64,000 nucleotides of DNA. It comes from Allobosea vaviloviae (GTDB lineage: Bacteria; Pseudomonadota; Alphaproteobacteria; Rhizobiales; Beijerinckiaceae). The notes under the pieces were generated by a model that was given only the letters and a program-made list of their open reading frames with translations, was not told the DNA's origin and did not search any database. Position numbers and translations under genes: made by a program. The number at the start of each line of letters is the position of its first letter. The first letter of the stretch is position 1. The stretch lies in assembly GCF_001298265.1 (NCBI RefSeq), contig NZ_LGSZ01000042.1, positions 1 through 64,000 of the forward strand, in the 5' to 3' direction. This document shows, piece after piece, positions 43,343-53,168 of the stretch.

Positions 43343-44593
43343 ATGGACGCCGTCGTCGACCAGATCTCCCGCAACCCGTTCATGTCCATCGCTGAGGCCT
43401 GCGCCGCGGCGATCGCGTGCGCCAGGCCGCTTTCGCGGGGCGAAACCGTGCGACTGAACGAGTCCGCGGGACGGGTCCTGGCCGAGACCTTTGTGGCGCG
43501 CATTGCTTCGCCACCCTTCACTCAATCGGCGATGGACGGCTATGCCCTGGCCGCGGCATCAGGCCTCTCTGAAGGCACGCGTCTCAAGGTCGTGGATCGT
43601 GTGCCGGCTGGGCGTTGCGGCCGGCGTTTATCGGTCGGGGAGGCTGCCCGCATTTTCACAGGCGCTCCGATGCCGGAGGGCGCTGACGCCGTCGTGATGC
43701 AGGAGCATGTCGAACGAGACGATACATCGATTGTCCTGACGCGCCGAATGACTGCCGGCGACAACGTCCGTCATCAGGGCGAGGATATCGAGCCGCTCGA
43801 ACCGCTGCTGAAGCCCGGCATCAAGCTTGATCCTCGCCATATCGCCATGCTCGCCGCCCAGGGAGCGGAAACCGTTGCGGTCAGGTCCAGGCTGCGGATC
43901 GCTGTTTTTTCCACCGGCGATGAATTGCAGGACGCAGGCGCCATGCTGAGTGGCGCAGCGGTCTATGACTCGAACCGCCCCATGCTGCTGTCGCTGATTG
44001 GCCAGGCGGGGCACGACGTGATCGATGGCGGCCGGGCACCGGACTCATGTGCGGAGATTGCAGACCGGCTGCGGATGTTTTCGCAGCGTTCTGATCTCGT
44101 GATCAGCACCGGAGGAGCTTCGGTCGGCGAAGAGGACCATAGCCTTGCTGCCTTGAGACACGCGGGAGGGAGCGGTCGGGTGCTGAAGATCGCCCTCAAG
44201 CCAGCCAAACCGGCGATCGTGGGCAGGATCGGCCAGGCTGCGTATCTGGGGCTCCCCGGGAATCCGGTCGCAAGCCTCGTGTCCTGGCTCATCCTGGGAC
44301 ACGCCATGGTGGGCGCTCTGCAGGGACGGCCTCATCGTCCGCACATCGGCTATCCATTGGCCATCGCGGCGGGGTTTGCGCGGCGCCCCGGTCGTACGGA
44401 ATATGTCCCTGCGCGGCTGGTGTCTGACAAGGGACAGGAGGTCAGGGCGGAAATCATCGGCAAGGGGAGTGCAGCACAGCTTCGCCCACTCGCCCTCGCG
44501 GATGGGCTCGCCGAGATCGCCGCCGAATGCGCAGATCTCTGTCCTGGCGATCTGATCCGGTTTCACCCGTTCTCTGGTGCTTTTCAGGGCTGA
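43343..44593 (+). CDS. moeA: Molybdopterin molybdenumtransferase
   Basis: MoeA inserts molybdate into adenylated molybdopterin, producing the cofactor for NarG. The 416-residue protein has family motifs [70 protein letters not shown] and the [15 protein letters not shown] [17 protein letters not shown] ribosome site AAAGGGAG lies before the ATG. Coupled with moaA downstream. An FNR-type box upstream suggests induction with the nar genes. Confidence 0.96.
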   Translation: MDAVVDQISRNPFMSIAEACAAAIACARPLSRGETVRLNESAGRVLAETFVARIASPPFTQSAMDGYALAAASGLSEGTRLKVVDRVPAGRCGRRLSVGEAARIFTGAPMPEGADAVVMQEHVERDDTSIVLTRRMTAGDNVRHQGEDIEPLEPLLKPGIKLDPRHIAMLAAQGAETVAVRSRLRIAVFSTGDELQDAGAMLSGAAVYDSNRPMLLSLIGQAGHDVIDGGRAPDSCAEIADRLRMFSQRSDLVISTGGASVGEEDHSLAALRHAGGSGRVLKIALKPAKPAIVGRIGQAAYLGLPGNPVASLVSWLILGHAMVGALQGRPHRPHIGYPLAIAAGFARRPGRTEYVPARLVSDKGQEVRAEIIGKGSAAQLRPLALADGLAEIAAECADLCPGDLIRFHPFSGAFQG

Positions 44594-44607
44594 GGATTCC
44601 CCAAGCC

Positions 44608-45636
44608 ATGCGGTTTGACCCAATCGCGCCTCTTGCGCGGCCCATGCTGACCGACCCGTTCGGCCGCGACATCTCCTATCTGCGGATTTCGGTGACGGAT
44701 CGCTGCGATTTCCGCTGCGTCTACTGCATGTCCGAGGACATGACCTTCCTGCCGAAGCGCGACCTGCTGACGCTGGAGGAGATCGACCGCCTCGCAACGG
44801 CCTTCATCGCGCGGGGCACGCGCAAGCTGCGCCTGACCGGCGGCGAGCCGCTGGTGCGGCGCGACGTGATGAGCCTGTTCCGATCGCTCTCGCGGCATCT
44901 CGCCACGGGTGCGCTGGAGGAGCTAACGCTGACCACGAACGGCTCCCTGCTCGACCGCTACGCCCAGGAAATGGCCGATTACGGCGTGCGCCGGATCAAT
45001 GTCTCGCTCGACACGCTCGATCCCGACAAGTTCCGCCAGATCACGCGCTGGGGCGATCTCGACAAGGTGCTGGGCGGCATCGAGGCGGCGCGCAAGGCCG
45101 GGATGCGGGTCAAGATCAACGCGGTCGCGCTGAAGGGCGTCAACGAGGACGAGATCGAGAGCCTGATGACCTGGGCTCATGGCCTCGGCATGGACCTGAC
45201 CCTGATCGAGGTGATGCCGCTCGGCGAGATCGAGCCGGGCCGTATCGACCAGTTCCTGCCGCTCTCGGTGGTGCGGGCGCGGCTGATGGACAAATACAAC
45301 CTCGTCGAGGATCCCTACCGGACCGGCGGGCCGGCCCGCTATGTCCGCGTCCAGGAGACGGGCGGGCTCATCGGCTTCATCACGCCGATGACGCATAATT
45401 TCTGCGAGAGCTGCAACCGGGTGAGGCTGACCTGCACGGGCACGCTCTATATGTGCCTCGGCCAGGAGGACGCCGCCGATCTGCGCGCGCCGCTGCGGGC
45501 CTCCGCCGACGACGCCCTGCTGCACAAGGCGATGGAAGAGGCGATCGCCCGCAAGCCCAAGGGCCACGACTTCGTCATCGACCGCCGCCGCGCCAAGCCC
45601 GCCGTCGGGCGGCATATGAGCGTCACCGGCGGTTGA
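44608..45636 (+). CDS. moaA: GTP 3',8-cyclase (MoaA)
   Basis: MoaA starts molybdenum cofactor synthesis by a radical-SAM cyclisation of GTP. The 342-residue protein has the N-terminal cluster Cys in [17 protein letters not shown] and the C-terminal cluster in [20 protein letters not shown], with [12 protein letters not shown] between. The usual GG end is present as a single run (VTGG). The ATG at 44608 lies 14 bp after moeA. Confidence 0.97.
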   Translation: MRFDPIAPLARPMLTDPFGRDISYLRISVTDRCDFRCVYCMSEDMTFLPKRDLLTLEEIDRLATAFIARGTRKLRLTGGEPLVRRDVMSLFRSLSRHLATGALEELTLTTNGSLLDRYAQEMADYGVRRINVSLDTLDPDKFRQITRWGDLDKVLGGIEAARKAGMRVKINAVALKGVNEDEIESLMTWAHGLGMDLTLIEVMPLGEIEPGRIDQFLPLSVVRARLMDKYNLVEDPYRTGGPARYVRVQETGGLIGFITPMTHNFCESCNRVRLTCTGTLYMCLGQEDAADLRAPLRASADDALLHKAMEEAIARKPKGHDFVIDRRRAKPAVGRHMSVTGG

Positions 45637-45665
45637 AGACCGACCAGGCCGGTTAAGGCCGATCG

Positions 45666-46364
45666 TCAGCTGACCGTGCCATCGATCGTGGGAGATGGAT
45701 GGGCGAGACCGGTCAAAGCACCCATGTCGCTGATCTCGACGGCCCGTCCCGAGACCTTCACGCCGTAGGGGATTAGGGCCGCGATCGAGCGGGACAGAAC
45801 CTCGGGCGCCATTCCTAGGCGCGAGGCCAGGACCTTCTTGTCGAAGGGCAACTCGAAGCGTCCCGTCCCACCGCTCTCGCCATCATGCGTCAGAACCCAG
45901 TTCGCGAGGCGCTCGAGGGACGATCGCAGTTTCTGGTTCTTCAGCTCCCTGACGACGCTGCGATAGGCACCAGCCAGTTCGAGCGCGAGCGCGCGGGAGA
46001 AGGCGGCGTCCTCGCCGAACGAGCGTCGCACCGCCTCGGCCGGGATCAGCAAGACGCGCGACGGCAGAAGTGCACGGGCTGATTTCAGATAGACGCGATC
46101 GAGAATGACGGCGGCCACGATGAAGCTGTGTCCGGGTCCGATCACCGAGATCGTCGTCTCGCGATCGCGATAGGCGGAGTACATCTCGATCTGTCCGTCG
46201 ATGATGACGTGCAGGAAATCGGCTGGATCGCCTTCCCGAGCCAGTTCCACATGGGCGGGAAACCGCTGCAGAAACGAAGCGCGGAGCATCGATTCGACAT
46301 GCGTCGAGGCGACGCCGACGAACAGCGGAAGCGTTCGCATTTCCTCGATTTCGTCGTGACGCAT
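45666..46364 (-). CDS. narR: NarR-like Crp/Fnr regulator, divergent from narK
   Basis: The 232-residue protein has a cyclic-nucleotide-type N-terminal fold (LAREGDPADFLHVIIDGQIE, then TISVIGPGHSFIVAAVILDR) and a C-terminal winged helix (LPFDKKVLASRLGMAPEVLS followed by RSIAALIPYGVKV). No FNR-type N-terminal Cys cluster is present, so it senses something else. In Paracoccus-type nar clusters NarR, a nitrate/nitrite-responsive Crp/Fnr protein, occupies this position. The name is inferred from context. Confidence 0.75.
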   Translation of the reverse strand: MRHDEIEEMRTLPLFVGVASTHVESMLRASFLQRFPAHVELAREGDPADFLHVIIDGQIEMYSAYRDRETTISVIGPGHSFIVAAVILDRVYLKSARALLPSRVLLIPAEAVRRSFGEDAAFSRALALELAGAYRSVVRELKNQKLRSSLERLANWVLTHDGESGGTGRFELPFDKKVLASRLGMAPEVLSRSIAALIPYGVKVSGRAVEISDMGALTGLAHPSPTIDGTVS

Positions 46365-46410
46365 GATCCCCCCTCGCACGCACTCTATAGCCGCCAGCGC
46401 AATTATTGTC

Positions 46411-46424
46411 TTGATTTTTATCAA
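46411..46424. promoter_or_regulatory. Perfect FNR-type box near narR
   Basis: TTGATTTTTATCAA is a perfect match to TTGAT-N4-ATCAA, about 47-60 bp upstream of the narR start. Confidence 0.82.
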
Positions 46425-46525
46425 GCTCAGCCCTGAGAAATCCCACTTCTTTTATTGAGAATCGGCGGATTCTGAAATGATAAATATATGTGACGATCTT
46501 GAAAGACTATAGACCGTCTCCATGC

Positions 46526-46539
46526 TTGATTTGCATCAA
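46526..46539. promoter_or_regulatory. Perfect FNR-type box before narK
   Basis: TTGATTTGCATCAA is a second perfect match, 60-73 bp before the narK start, a good position for an activator at -41.5. Confidence 0.82.
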
Positions 46540-46598
46540 AGAGAAAAGACTCTGTGAGAACGACACCTGCCCCGTCTTGATTGAACGCGGGGGTAGAC

Positions 46599-49361
46599 AT
46601 GAGCGGTGTAGCGGTCTCACCATCGGAGCAGGGCCGGGCGCTCTGGCTTTCGACCATTGCTTTCACAGTCTGCTTCGCGGTCTGGACGATCTTCGCGATC
46701 ATCGGTATCCAGATCAAAAAGGACCTCGGGCTTTCCGAGACCCAGTTCGGCCTGTTGGTCGGCACGCCGATCCTGACCGGCTCGCTCATTCGCCTGCTTC
46801 TGGGCATCTGGTCCGACCAGTATGGCGGCCGGGTCGTCTACACGATCACCATGCTGTCCGCGGCCGTGATGACCGGACTGCTCACCTTCGCCTATGACTA
46901 CACGACGTTCCTGATCGCGGCGCTTGGCGTCGGCATCGCCGGCGGATCGTTCTCGGTCGGCGTCGCCTATGTGGTGAAGTGGTATCCCAAGGAGAAGCAG
47001 GGCACGGCGCTCGGCATCTTCGGCGCCGGCAATGTCGGCGCAGCGGTCACCAAGTTCGCAGCCCCCGTCATCATGATCGCCTATGGCTGGAAGACGGTGG
47101 CTCTGGTTTGGGCCATCGCGCTCGCGATCACCGCCGTGATCTTCTTCCTGTTCACCAAGGACGATCCCGACCTCGCCCGGCGCCGCGCCTCCGGTCAGAA
47201 GCCCGAGCCGCTCTCGGCGATGATGGAGCCCCTGAAGAACATCCAGGTCTGGCGCTTCTCGCTCTACTACTTCTTTGTCTTCGGCGGCTTCGTCGCATTG
47301 GCGCTGTGGCTGCCGCGCTACCTGATCGGCGTCTACGGCCTCGACATCGCCACCGCCGGCATGGTCGGCGCGATGTACTCGATCCCGGCCTCGATCTTCC
47401 GCGCCTATGGCGGGCATCTCTCGGACAAATACGGCGCCCGCACGGTGATGTACTGGACCTTCCTGGTCGCGGTTGTCTGCACCTTCATCCTCGCCTACCC
47501 ACCGACGCAGTACGTGGTCGAGGGCATCCGCGGCCCGATCGCGTTTTCCACGCGAATGGGCCTGCTGGGCTTCATGGCGGTCGCCTTCGTCCTCGGCTTC
47601 TTCATGAGCCTGGGCAAGGCCGCGGTCTACAAGCACATCCCGGTCTATTATCCCGACCGGGTCGGTGCGGTCGGCGGCGTTGTCGGCCTCGTTGGTGGCC
47701 TCGGCGGCTTCGTCCTGCCGATCGCCTTCGGCGCGCTGAACGACCTCACGGGCGTCTGGCAGAGCTGCTTCTGGCTGCTGTTCGTGATCGCCGCAGTCTC
47801 GCTGATCTGGATGCATCTGGCCGTCCGCCAGATGGAAAAGGCCGCGGCGGTGGCTGGCGTGCCGGTTCAGAACCTGCCGGAACTGCCTGAGATGCAGCCC
47901 ATCCACGGCGTGGCCCTGGCGGGTGCGCTCGCCGCCACAGGCGCGATCCAGGACTGGCGCCCCGAGAACAAGGCGTTCTGGGACCAGACGGGCAAGGCCA
48001 TCGCCCGGCAAAACCTCTGGATCTCGGTGCCGTGCCTGCTCTTGTCCTTCGCGGTCTGGATGGTCTGGTCGGTCGTCGTCGCCAAACTGCCGAGCGTCGG
48101 CTTCGCCTTCACCAACGAACAGCTCTTCTGGCTTGCCTCGCTGCCGGGGCTGTCGGGGGCCACGCTGCGCATCTTCTACAGCTTCATGCCCGCGATCTTC
48201 GGCGGCCGCCTCTGGACGACGCTCGCGACATGGTCGCTGCTGATCCCCGCGCTCGGCATGGGTTTCGCCGTCCAGAATCCTGAGACGCCCTACTGGATCT
48301 TCCTTGGCCTGGCACTGCTCTGCGGCTTTGGCGGAGGCAACTTCGCCTCGTCGATGGCCAACATCTCCTTCTTCTTCCCCAAGTCGGAGAAGGGCAACGC
48401 GCTGGCCATCAATGCGGGCCTGGGCAACCTCGGCGTCAGTGTCGTCCAGTTCGTGGTGCCGCTGGCGATCACCGCCGGCGTCTTCGGTGCGCTTGGAGGG
48501 GCACCGCAGACGGCGACCGTGGGCGGCGTCACCTCGACGCTCTGGCTGCAGAACGCCGGCTTCGTCTTCGTGCCTTTCATCATCGCCTCGGCCTTCGCGG
48601 CCTGGTTCGGCATGAACGACATCGCGACGATGAAGGCCTCCTTCGCCGATCAGGCGGTGATCTTCCGGCGTACCCACAACTGGATCATGTGCTGGCTCTA
48701 CACCGGCACCTTCGGCTCCTTCATCGGGTTCTCGGCGGCCTTCCCCTTGCTGTCGAAGATCCTCTTTCCCGAGATCAACGCGCTCCAATACGCTTTCCTC
48801 GGCCCGCTCGTCGGTGCTCTGGCCCGCGCTGGCGCTGGCAAGCCGTGCGACCGGATCGGCGGGGGGCGGATCACCTTCTGGGTGTTCATCGCGATGAGCC
48901 TCGGCGTCGGCGGCGTGCTCTACGCCATCGGCATGAAGGGCGACGCGAGCGCTTTCCCCGTCTTCTTCGCGAGCTTCCTGTTCCTCTTCGCGGCGACCGG
49001 GGTCGGCAACGCCTCCACCTTCCAGATGATCCCGGCGATCATGCGGCTCGAGGTCGCGCGCCTCGAACCCCAGATGAGCCAGCCCGAGCGCGTCAAACAG
49101 TCGGACAAGGAAGCCGCCGCCATCATCGGCTTCACCTCCGCAATCGCCGCCTACGGCGCCTTCTTCATCCCGAAGAGCTTCGGCACCTCGATCGCAATGA
49201 CGGGAGGGGCAGGGGCGGCGCTCTACGGCTTCCTCGGCTTCTACCTCAGCTGCATCGCAATCACCTGGTGGTTCTACACCCGCCCCGGTGGCCTCCTCTT
49301 CGACACCGAGCATGGCGTGCCGGCCTCGCCCGCCAGCCCGCTTCCGACACCGGCTGAATGA
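46599..49361 (+). CDS. narK: Fused NarK1-NarK2 nitrate/nitrite transporter
   Basis: NarK proteins move nitrate in and nitrite out. At 920 residues this is two MFS transporters in one chain: a first half to about residue 450 (SDQYGGRVVYTITMLS, SVGVAYVVKWYPKEKQGTAL followed by GIFGAGNVGAAV) and a second half from about 480 (GGNFASSMANISFFFPKSEK followed by GNALAINAGLGNLGVS). Each half has the nitrate-signature glycines. This fits NarK12 fusions in Paracoccus and other alphaproteobacteria: a proton-nitrate symporter joined to a nitrate/nitrite antiporter. The ATG at 46599 follows GGGGG. Confidence 0.95.
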   Translation: MSGVAVSPSEQGRALWLSTIAFTVCFAVWTIFAIIGIQIKKDLGLSETQFGLLVGTPILTGSLIRLLLGIWSDQYGGRVVYTITMLSAAVMTGLLTFAYDYTTFLIAALGVGIAGGSFSVGVAYVVKWYPKEKQGTALGIFGAGNVGAAVTKFAAPVIMIAYGWKTVALVWAIALAITAVIFFLFTKDDPDLARRRASGQKPEPLSAMMEPLKNIQVWRFSLYYFFVFGGFVALALWLPRYLIGVYGLDIATAGMVGAMYSIPASIFRAYGGHLSDKYGARTVMYWTFLVAVVCTFILAYPPTQYVVEGIRGPIAFSTRMGLLGFMAVAFVLGFFMSLGKAAVYKHIPVYYPDRVGAVGGVVGLVGGLGGFVLPIAFGALNDLTGVWQSCFWLLFVIAAVSLIWMHLAVRQMEKAAAVAGVPVQNLPELPEMQPIHGVALAGALAATGAIQDWRPENKAFWDQTGKAIARQNLWISVPCLLLSFAVWMVWSVVVAKLPSVGFAFTNEQLFWLASLPGLSGATLRIFYSFMPAIFGGRLWTTLATWSLLIPALGMGFAVQNPETPYWIFLGLALLCGFGGGNFASSMANISFFFPKSEKGNALAINAGLGNLGVSVVQFVVPLAITAGVFGALGGAPQTATVGGVTSTLWLQNAGFVFVPFIIASAFAAWFGMNDIATMKASFADQAVIFRRTHNWIMCWLYTGTFGSFIGFSAAFPLLSKILFPEINALQYAFLGPLVGALARAGAGKPCDRIGGGRITFWVFIAMSLGVGGVLYAIGMKGDASAFPVFFASFLFLFAATGVGNASTFQMIPAIMRLEVARLEPQMSQPERVKQSDKEAAAIIGFTSAIAAYGAFFIPKSFGTSIAMTGGAGAALYGFLGFYLSCIAITWWFYTRPGGLLFDTEHGVPASPASPLPTPAE

Positions 49362-49401
49362 TCTTCGCCCTCCGATTCCGATTTCCCTCGAGGGGACCAC
49401 A

Positions 49402-52400
49402 ATGAGCCATTTTCTCGACCGATTGACCTTCTTCAACAAGGTTTCCGAGCCGTTCTCCAATGGCCACGGCGTCATGACGAGCGAGGACCGGAGCTGGGAG
49501 GACGGCTACCGGAAGCGCTGGCAGCACGACAAGATCGTGCGCTCCACCCACGGCGCCAACTGCACCGGCTCCTGCTCCTGGAAGATCTACGTCAAGGGCG
49601 GCATCGTCACCTGGGAGACGCAGCAGACAGACTATCCGCGCACCCGGCCTGACCTGCCCAACCATGAGCCGCGCGGTTGCTCACGCGGGGCGTCCTATAG
49701 CTGGTACCTCTACTCCGGCAACCGGGTGAAGTACCCGCTGATCAGGGCCCGGCTGCTCAAGCTCTGGCGCGAGGCCCGGGCGACGCTGACGCCGGTCGCG
49801 GCCTGGAAGAGCATCATCGAGAACCCGGAGAAGCGTGCGGCCTATACCAGCAAGCGCGGCCATGGTGGCTTTGTGCGGGCGGGCTGGGACGAGGCGACCG
49901 AAATCATCGCCACCGCCAACGCCTACACGGCCAAGACCTACGGCCCCGACCGGGTGTTCGGCTTCTCGCCGATCCCGGCCATGTCCATGGTCTCCTATGC
50001 CGCGGGCTCGCGCTACCTGTCGCTGATGGGCGGCGTCTGCTTGTCCTTCTACGACTGGTACTGCGACCTGCCGCCGGCCTCGCCGCAGACCTGGGGCGAG
50101 CAGACCGACGTTCCGGAATCGGCCGATTGGTACAATGCCGGCTTCATCATCCTGTGGGGCTCCAACGTCCCCCAGACCCGGACGCCCGACGCGCATTTCT
50201 ACACCGAGGCCCGCTACAAGGGCATGAAGAGCGCGGTGATCTGCCCCGACTACTCGGAGGCCGCCAAGTTTGGCGACATCTGGCTGAGCGTGAAGCAGGG
50301 CACGGACTCGGCGTTGGCGATGGCCATGGGCCACGTCATCCTGAAGGAATACCATATCGACCGGCAGGTGCCGTATTTCCGGGACTATGTCCGCCAGTAC
50401 AGCGACATGCCGATGCTGGTGAAGCTGGTGAAGCAGGGCGACAACCTCGTCCCCGACCGCTTCATCCGGGCGTCGGATTTCGATGCCGGCCTCGGCGAGG
50501 CCAACAACCCCGAATGGAAGACCGTCGCCTTCGACGAGACCACCGGCAAGATCGTCGCGCCCGGCGGCACGATCGGCTTCCGCTGGGGCGAGAGCGGCAA
50601 ATGGAATCTCGAGGAGAAGGACGCCGCCGGCGCTCCGACGAAGCTGCGGCTGTCGCTGGCCGAGATCAGGGATGAGCTCGCCGAAATCGCCTTCCCCTAT
50701 TTCGGCAACATCGAGCACGAGCACTTCGCCTCGACCGACCATGGCAGCGTCCTGAAGCGCCTGGTCCCGGTGAAGCGCCTTGCGCTCGCGGAGGGCGAGA
50801 CGCTCGTCGCCTCCGTCCACGACCTCTTTCTCGCCAACTACGGCGTCGACTGCGGCTATGGCGGGGACAATGTCGCGTCCTCGCTCGATGACGACACGCC
50901 CTACACCCCAGCCTGGGCCGAAAGGATCACCGGGGTCTCGCGCGACAAGATCATCCGTGTCGCGCGGGAATTCGCGACCAATGCCGAGAAGACCAAGGGC
51001 CGCTCGATGATCATCATCGGGGCCGCGATGAACCACTGGTACCACGCCGACATGAACTACCGCGGCGTCATCAACATGCTGGTGATGTGCGGCTGCGTCG
51101 GACAGTCGGGGGGTGGCTGGGCGCATTATGTCGGGCAGGAAAAACTGCGCCCGCAGGCCGGCTGGGCGCCGCTCGCCTTCGCACTCGACTGGGGTCGACC
51201 GCCGCGCCAACAGAACTCGACCTCGGCCTTCTATGCCCATACCGACCAGTGGCGCTACGAGACCGTGCGCGTCGCCGATCTCGTCTCGCCCACGGCGCCC
51301 GCGGGTCCCTGGGACGGCACTCTGATCGACTACAACATCCGCGCCGAGCGGATGGGCTGGCTGCCATCCGCGCCGCAGCTCGAAACTAACCCGCTGCAGG
51401 TCGCTAAGGACGCCTCGGCTGCCGGCATGGAGCCCAAGGACTACGTCGCGAAGTCGCTGAAGGACGGCTCGCTGAAGCTGTCCTGCGAGGACCCCGACAA
51501 CCCGGTCAACTGGCCGCGCAATTTGTTCGTCTGGCGCTCCAACCTGCTGGGATCGTCTGGCAAGGGCCACGAGTATTTCCTCAAGCACCTGCTCGGAACG
51601 ACCCATGGCGTGCTGGGCAAGGATCTGGGCCCCGAGGGCCGCGCGCGTTCGACGGAAGCCGTCTGGCACGAGCATGCGCCGGAGGGAAAGCTCGACCTTC
51701 TGGTCACGCTCGACTTCCGGATGTCGACCACCTGCGTCTACTCCGACATCGTCCTGCCGACCGCCACCTGGTACGAGAAGAACGACCTCAACACCTCCGA
51801 CATGCACCCCTTCATCCATCCGCTGACCGGCGCGGTGGACCCGGCCTGGGAGGCGCGCTCGGACTGGGAAATCTACAAGGGCCTGGCCAAGGCCTTCTCC
51901 AAGGTCGCGCCCGAAGTGCTCGGCGTCGAGAAGGACGTGGTCCTCAACCCCATCAAGCACGACAGCCCCAACGAGATCGCCCAGGCTTTCGACCCCAAGG
52001 ACTGGAAGAAGGGCGAGTGCGAGCCGATCCCTGGCAAGACGATGCCGGTGGTGACGGTGGTCGAGCGCGACTACCCTAACCTCTATGCCCGCTTCACCGC
52101 GCTCGGTCCGCTGATGGACACGATCGGCAACGGCATCAAGGGCATGGCCTGGAAGACCGGCCATGAGGTCGAACACCTCAAGGCGCTGAACGGCGTCCAT
52201 CTCGAGGGTGCCAACAAGGGCCTCGCCAAGATCGTCACCGACATCGACGCCGCCGAGATGATCCTGATGCTGGCGCCGGAAACCAATGGCGAGGTCGCGG
52301 TCAAGGCCTGGGCCGCGCTCGGCAAGGCGACCGGGCGCGAACACACCCATCTGGCCCTGCCCAAGGAAGACGAGAAGATCCGCTTCCGTGACGTCGTCGC

Positions 52401-53154
52401 CCAACCGCGCAAGATCATCTCGGCGCCAACCTGGTCGGGGCTGGAGAGCGAGAAGGTCTGCTACAACGCCGGCTACACCAACGTCCACGAGCTGATCCCG
52501 TGGCGCACGCTGACCGGCCGCCAGCAGCTCTACCAGGATCATCTCTGGATGCGCGCCTTCGGTGCGGGGCTGTGCGTCTACCGCCCGCCGCTCGACCTGC
52601 GCGCGGTTGCCCCGGTGATCGACCAGAAGCCAAACGGCGAAAAGCAGATCGTCCTCAACTTCATCACGCCGCACCAGAAATGGGGCATCCACTCCACCTA
52701 CACCGACAACCTGATGATGCTGACGCTGTCGCGCGGCGGGCCGATCGTCTGGCTCAGCGAGACCGACGCGAAGCGAGCCGGCATCGTCGATAACGACTGG
52801 GTCGAGGCCTTCAACAGCAACGGCGCGCTCGTCGCCCGTGCCGTGGTCTCGCAGCGCATGAAGGACGGCACGCTCTTCATGTACCACGCGCAGGAGAAGA
52901 TCGTGAACGTGCCGGGCTCGGAGATGACCGGCAATCGCGGCGGCATCCACAACTCGGTCACGCGCATCGTCATCAACCCGACGCACATGATCGGCGGCTA
53001 TGCGCAGCTCGCCTACGACTTCAACTATTACGGCACGATCGGCACCAACCGCGACGAGTTCGTGGTGATCCGCAAGCTGAAGACCGTCGACTGGCTCGAA
53101 CGCCCCCATGCCGACGCGTTGCGCGCTCCTGTCCCCGCCCAAGCCGCAGAGTGA
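49402..53154 (+). CDS. narG: Membrane-bound nitrate reductase alpha subunit
   Basis: NarG reduces nitrate to nitrite at a molybdopterin centre facing the cytoplasm. The 1250-residue protein matches family length. The FS0 cluster ligands are visible (THGANCTGSCSWKIYVKGG with His and two Cys, then PRGCSRGASYSW) and the Mo-ligand Asp lies in CLSFYDWYCDLPPASPQTWG. It has no signal for export apart from the N-terminal twin-like region of NarG proteins. It starts 40 bp after narK. Large open frames on the opposite strand are composition artefacts. Confidence 0.98.
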   Translation: MSHFLDRLTFFNKVSEPFSNGHGVMTSEDRSWEDGYRKRWQHDKIVRSTHGANCTGSCSWKIYVKGGIVTWETQQTDYPRTRPDLPNHEPRGCSRGASYSWYLYSGNRVKYPLIRARLLKLWREARATLTPVAAWKSIIENPEKRAAYTSKRGHGGFVRAGWDEATEIIATANAYTAKTYGPDRVFGFSPIPAMSMVSYAAGSRYLSLMGGVCLSFYDWYCDLPPASPQTWGEQTDVPESADWYNAGFIILWGSNVPQTRTPDAHFYTEARYKGMKSAVICPDYSEAAKFGDIWLSVKQGTDSALAMAMGHVILKEYHIDRQVPYFRDYVRQYSDMPMLVKLVKQGDNLVPDRFIRASDFDAGLGEANNPEWKTVAFDETTGKIVAPGGTIGFRWGESGKWNLEEKDAAGAPTKLRLSLAEIRDELAEIAFPYFGNIEHEHFASTDHGSVLKRLVPVKRLALAEGETLVASVHDLFLANYGVDCGYGGDNVASSLDDDTPYTPAWAERITGVSRDKIIRVAREFATNAEKTKGRSMIIIGAAMNHWYHADMNYRGVINMLVMCGCVGQSGGGWAHYVGQEKLRPQAGWAPLAFALDWGRPPRQQNSTSAFYAHTDQWRYETVRVADLVSPTAPAGPWDGTLIDYNIRAERMGWLPSAPQLETNPLQVAKDASAAGMEPKDYVAKSLKDGSLKLSCEDPDNPVNWPRNLFVWRSNLLGSSGKGHEYFLKHLLGTTHGVLGKDLGPEGRARSTEAVWHEHAPEGKLDLLVTLDFRMSTTCVYSDIVLPTATWYEKNDLNTSDMHPFIHPLTGAVDPAWEARSDWEIYKGLAKAFSKVAPEVLGVEKDVVLNPIKHDSPNEIAQAFDPKDWKKGECEPIPGKTMPVVTVVERDYPNLYARFTALGPLMDTIGNGIKGMAWKTGHEVEHLKALNGVHLEGANKGLAKIVTDIDAAEMILMLAPETNGEVAVKAWAALGKATGREHTHLALPKEDEKIRFRDVVAQPRKIISAPTWSGLESEKVCYNAGYTNVHELIPWRTLTGRQQLYQDHLWMRAFGAGLCVYRPPLDLRAVAPVIDQKPNGEKQIVLNFITPHQKWGIHSTYTDNLMMLTLSRGGPIVWLSETDAKRAGIVDNDWVEAFNSNGALVARAVVSQRMKDGTLFMYHAQEKIVNVPGSEMTGNRGGIHNSVTRIVINPTHMIGGYAQLAYDFNYYGTIGTNRDEFVVIRKLKTVDWLERPHADALRAPVPAQAAE

Positions 53155-53168
53155 AAAGGATCACGACG

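Noticed and set aside
46617..49475. A 952-codon open frame on the minus strand opposite narK
   Set aside because: It is rich in Arg, Asp, Glu and Gly with no protein-like motifs, as expected for the antisense of a high-GC gene. narK on the plus strand has clear family motifs.
49681..53142. An 1153-codon open frame opposite narG
   Set aside because: Same cause: codon bias of narG leaves the antisense frame open. No domain visible.
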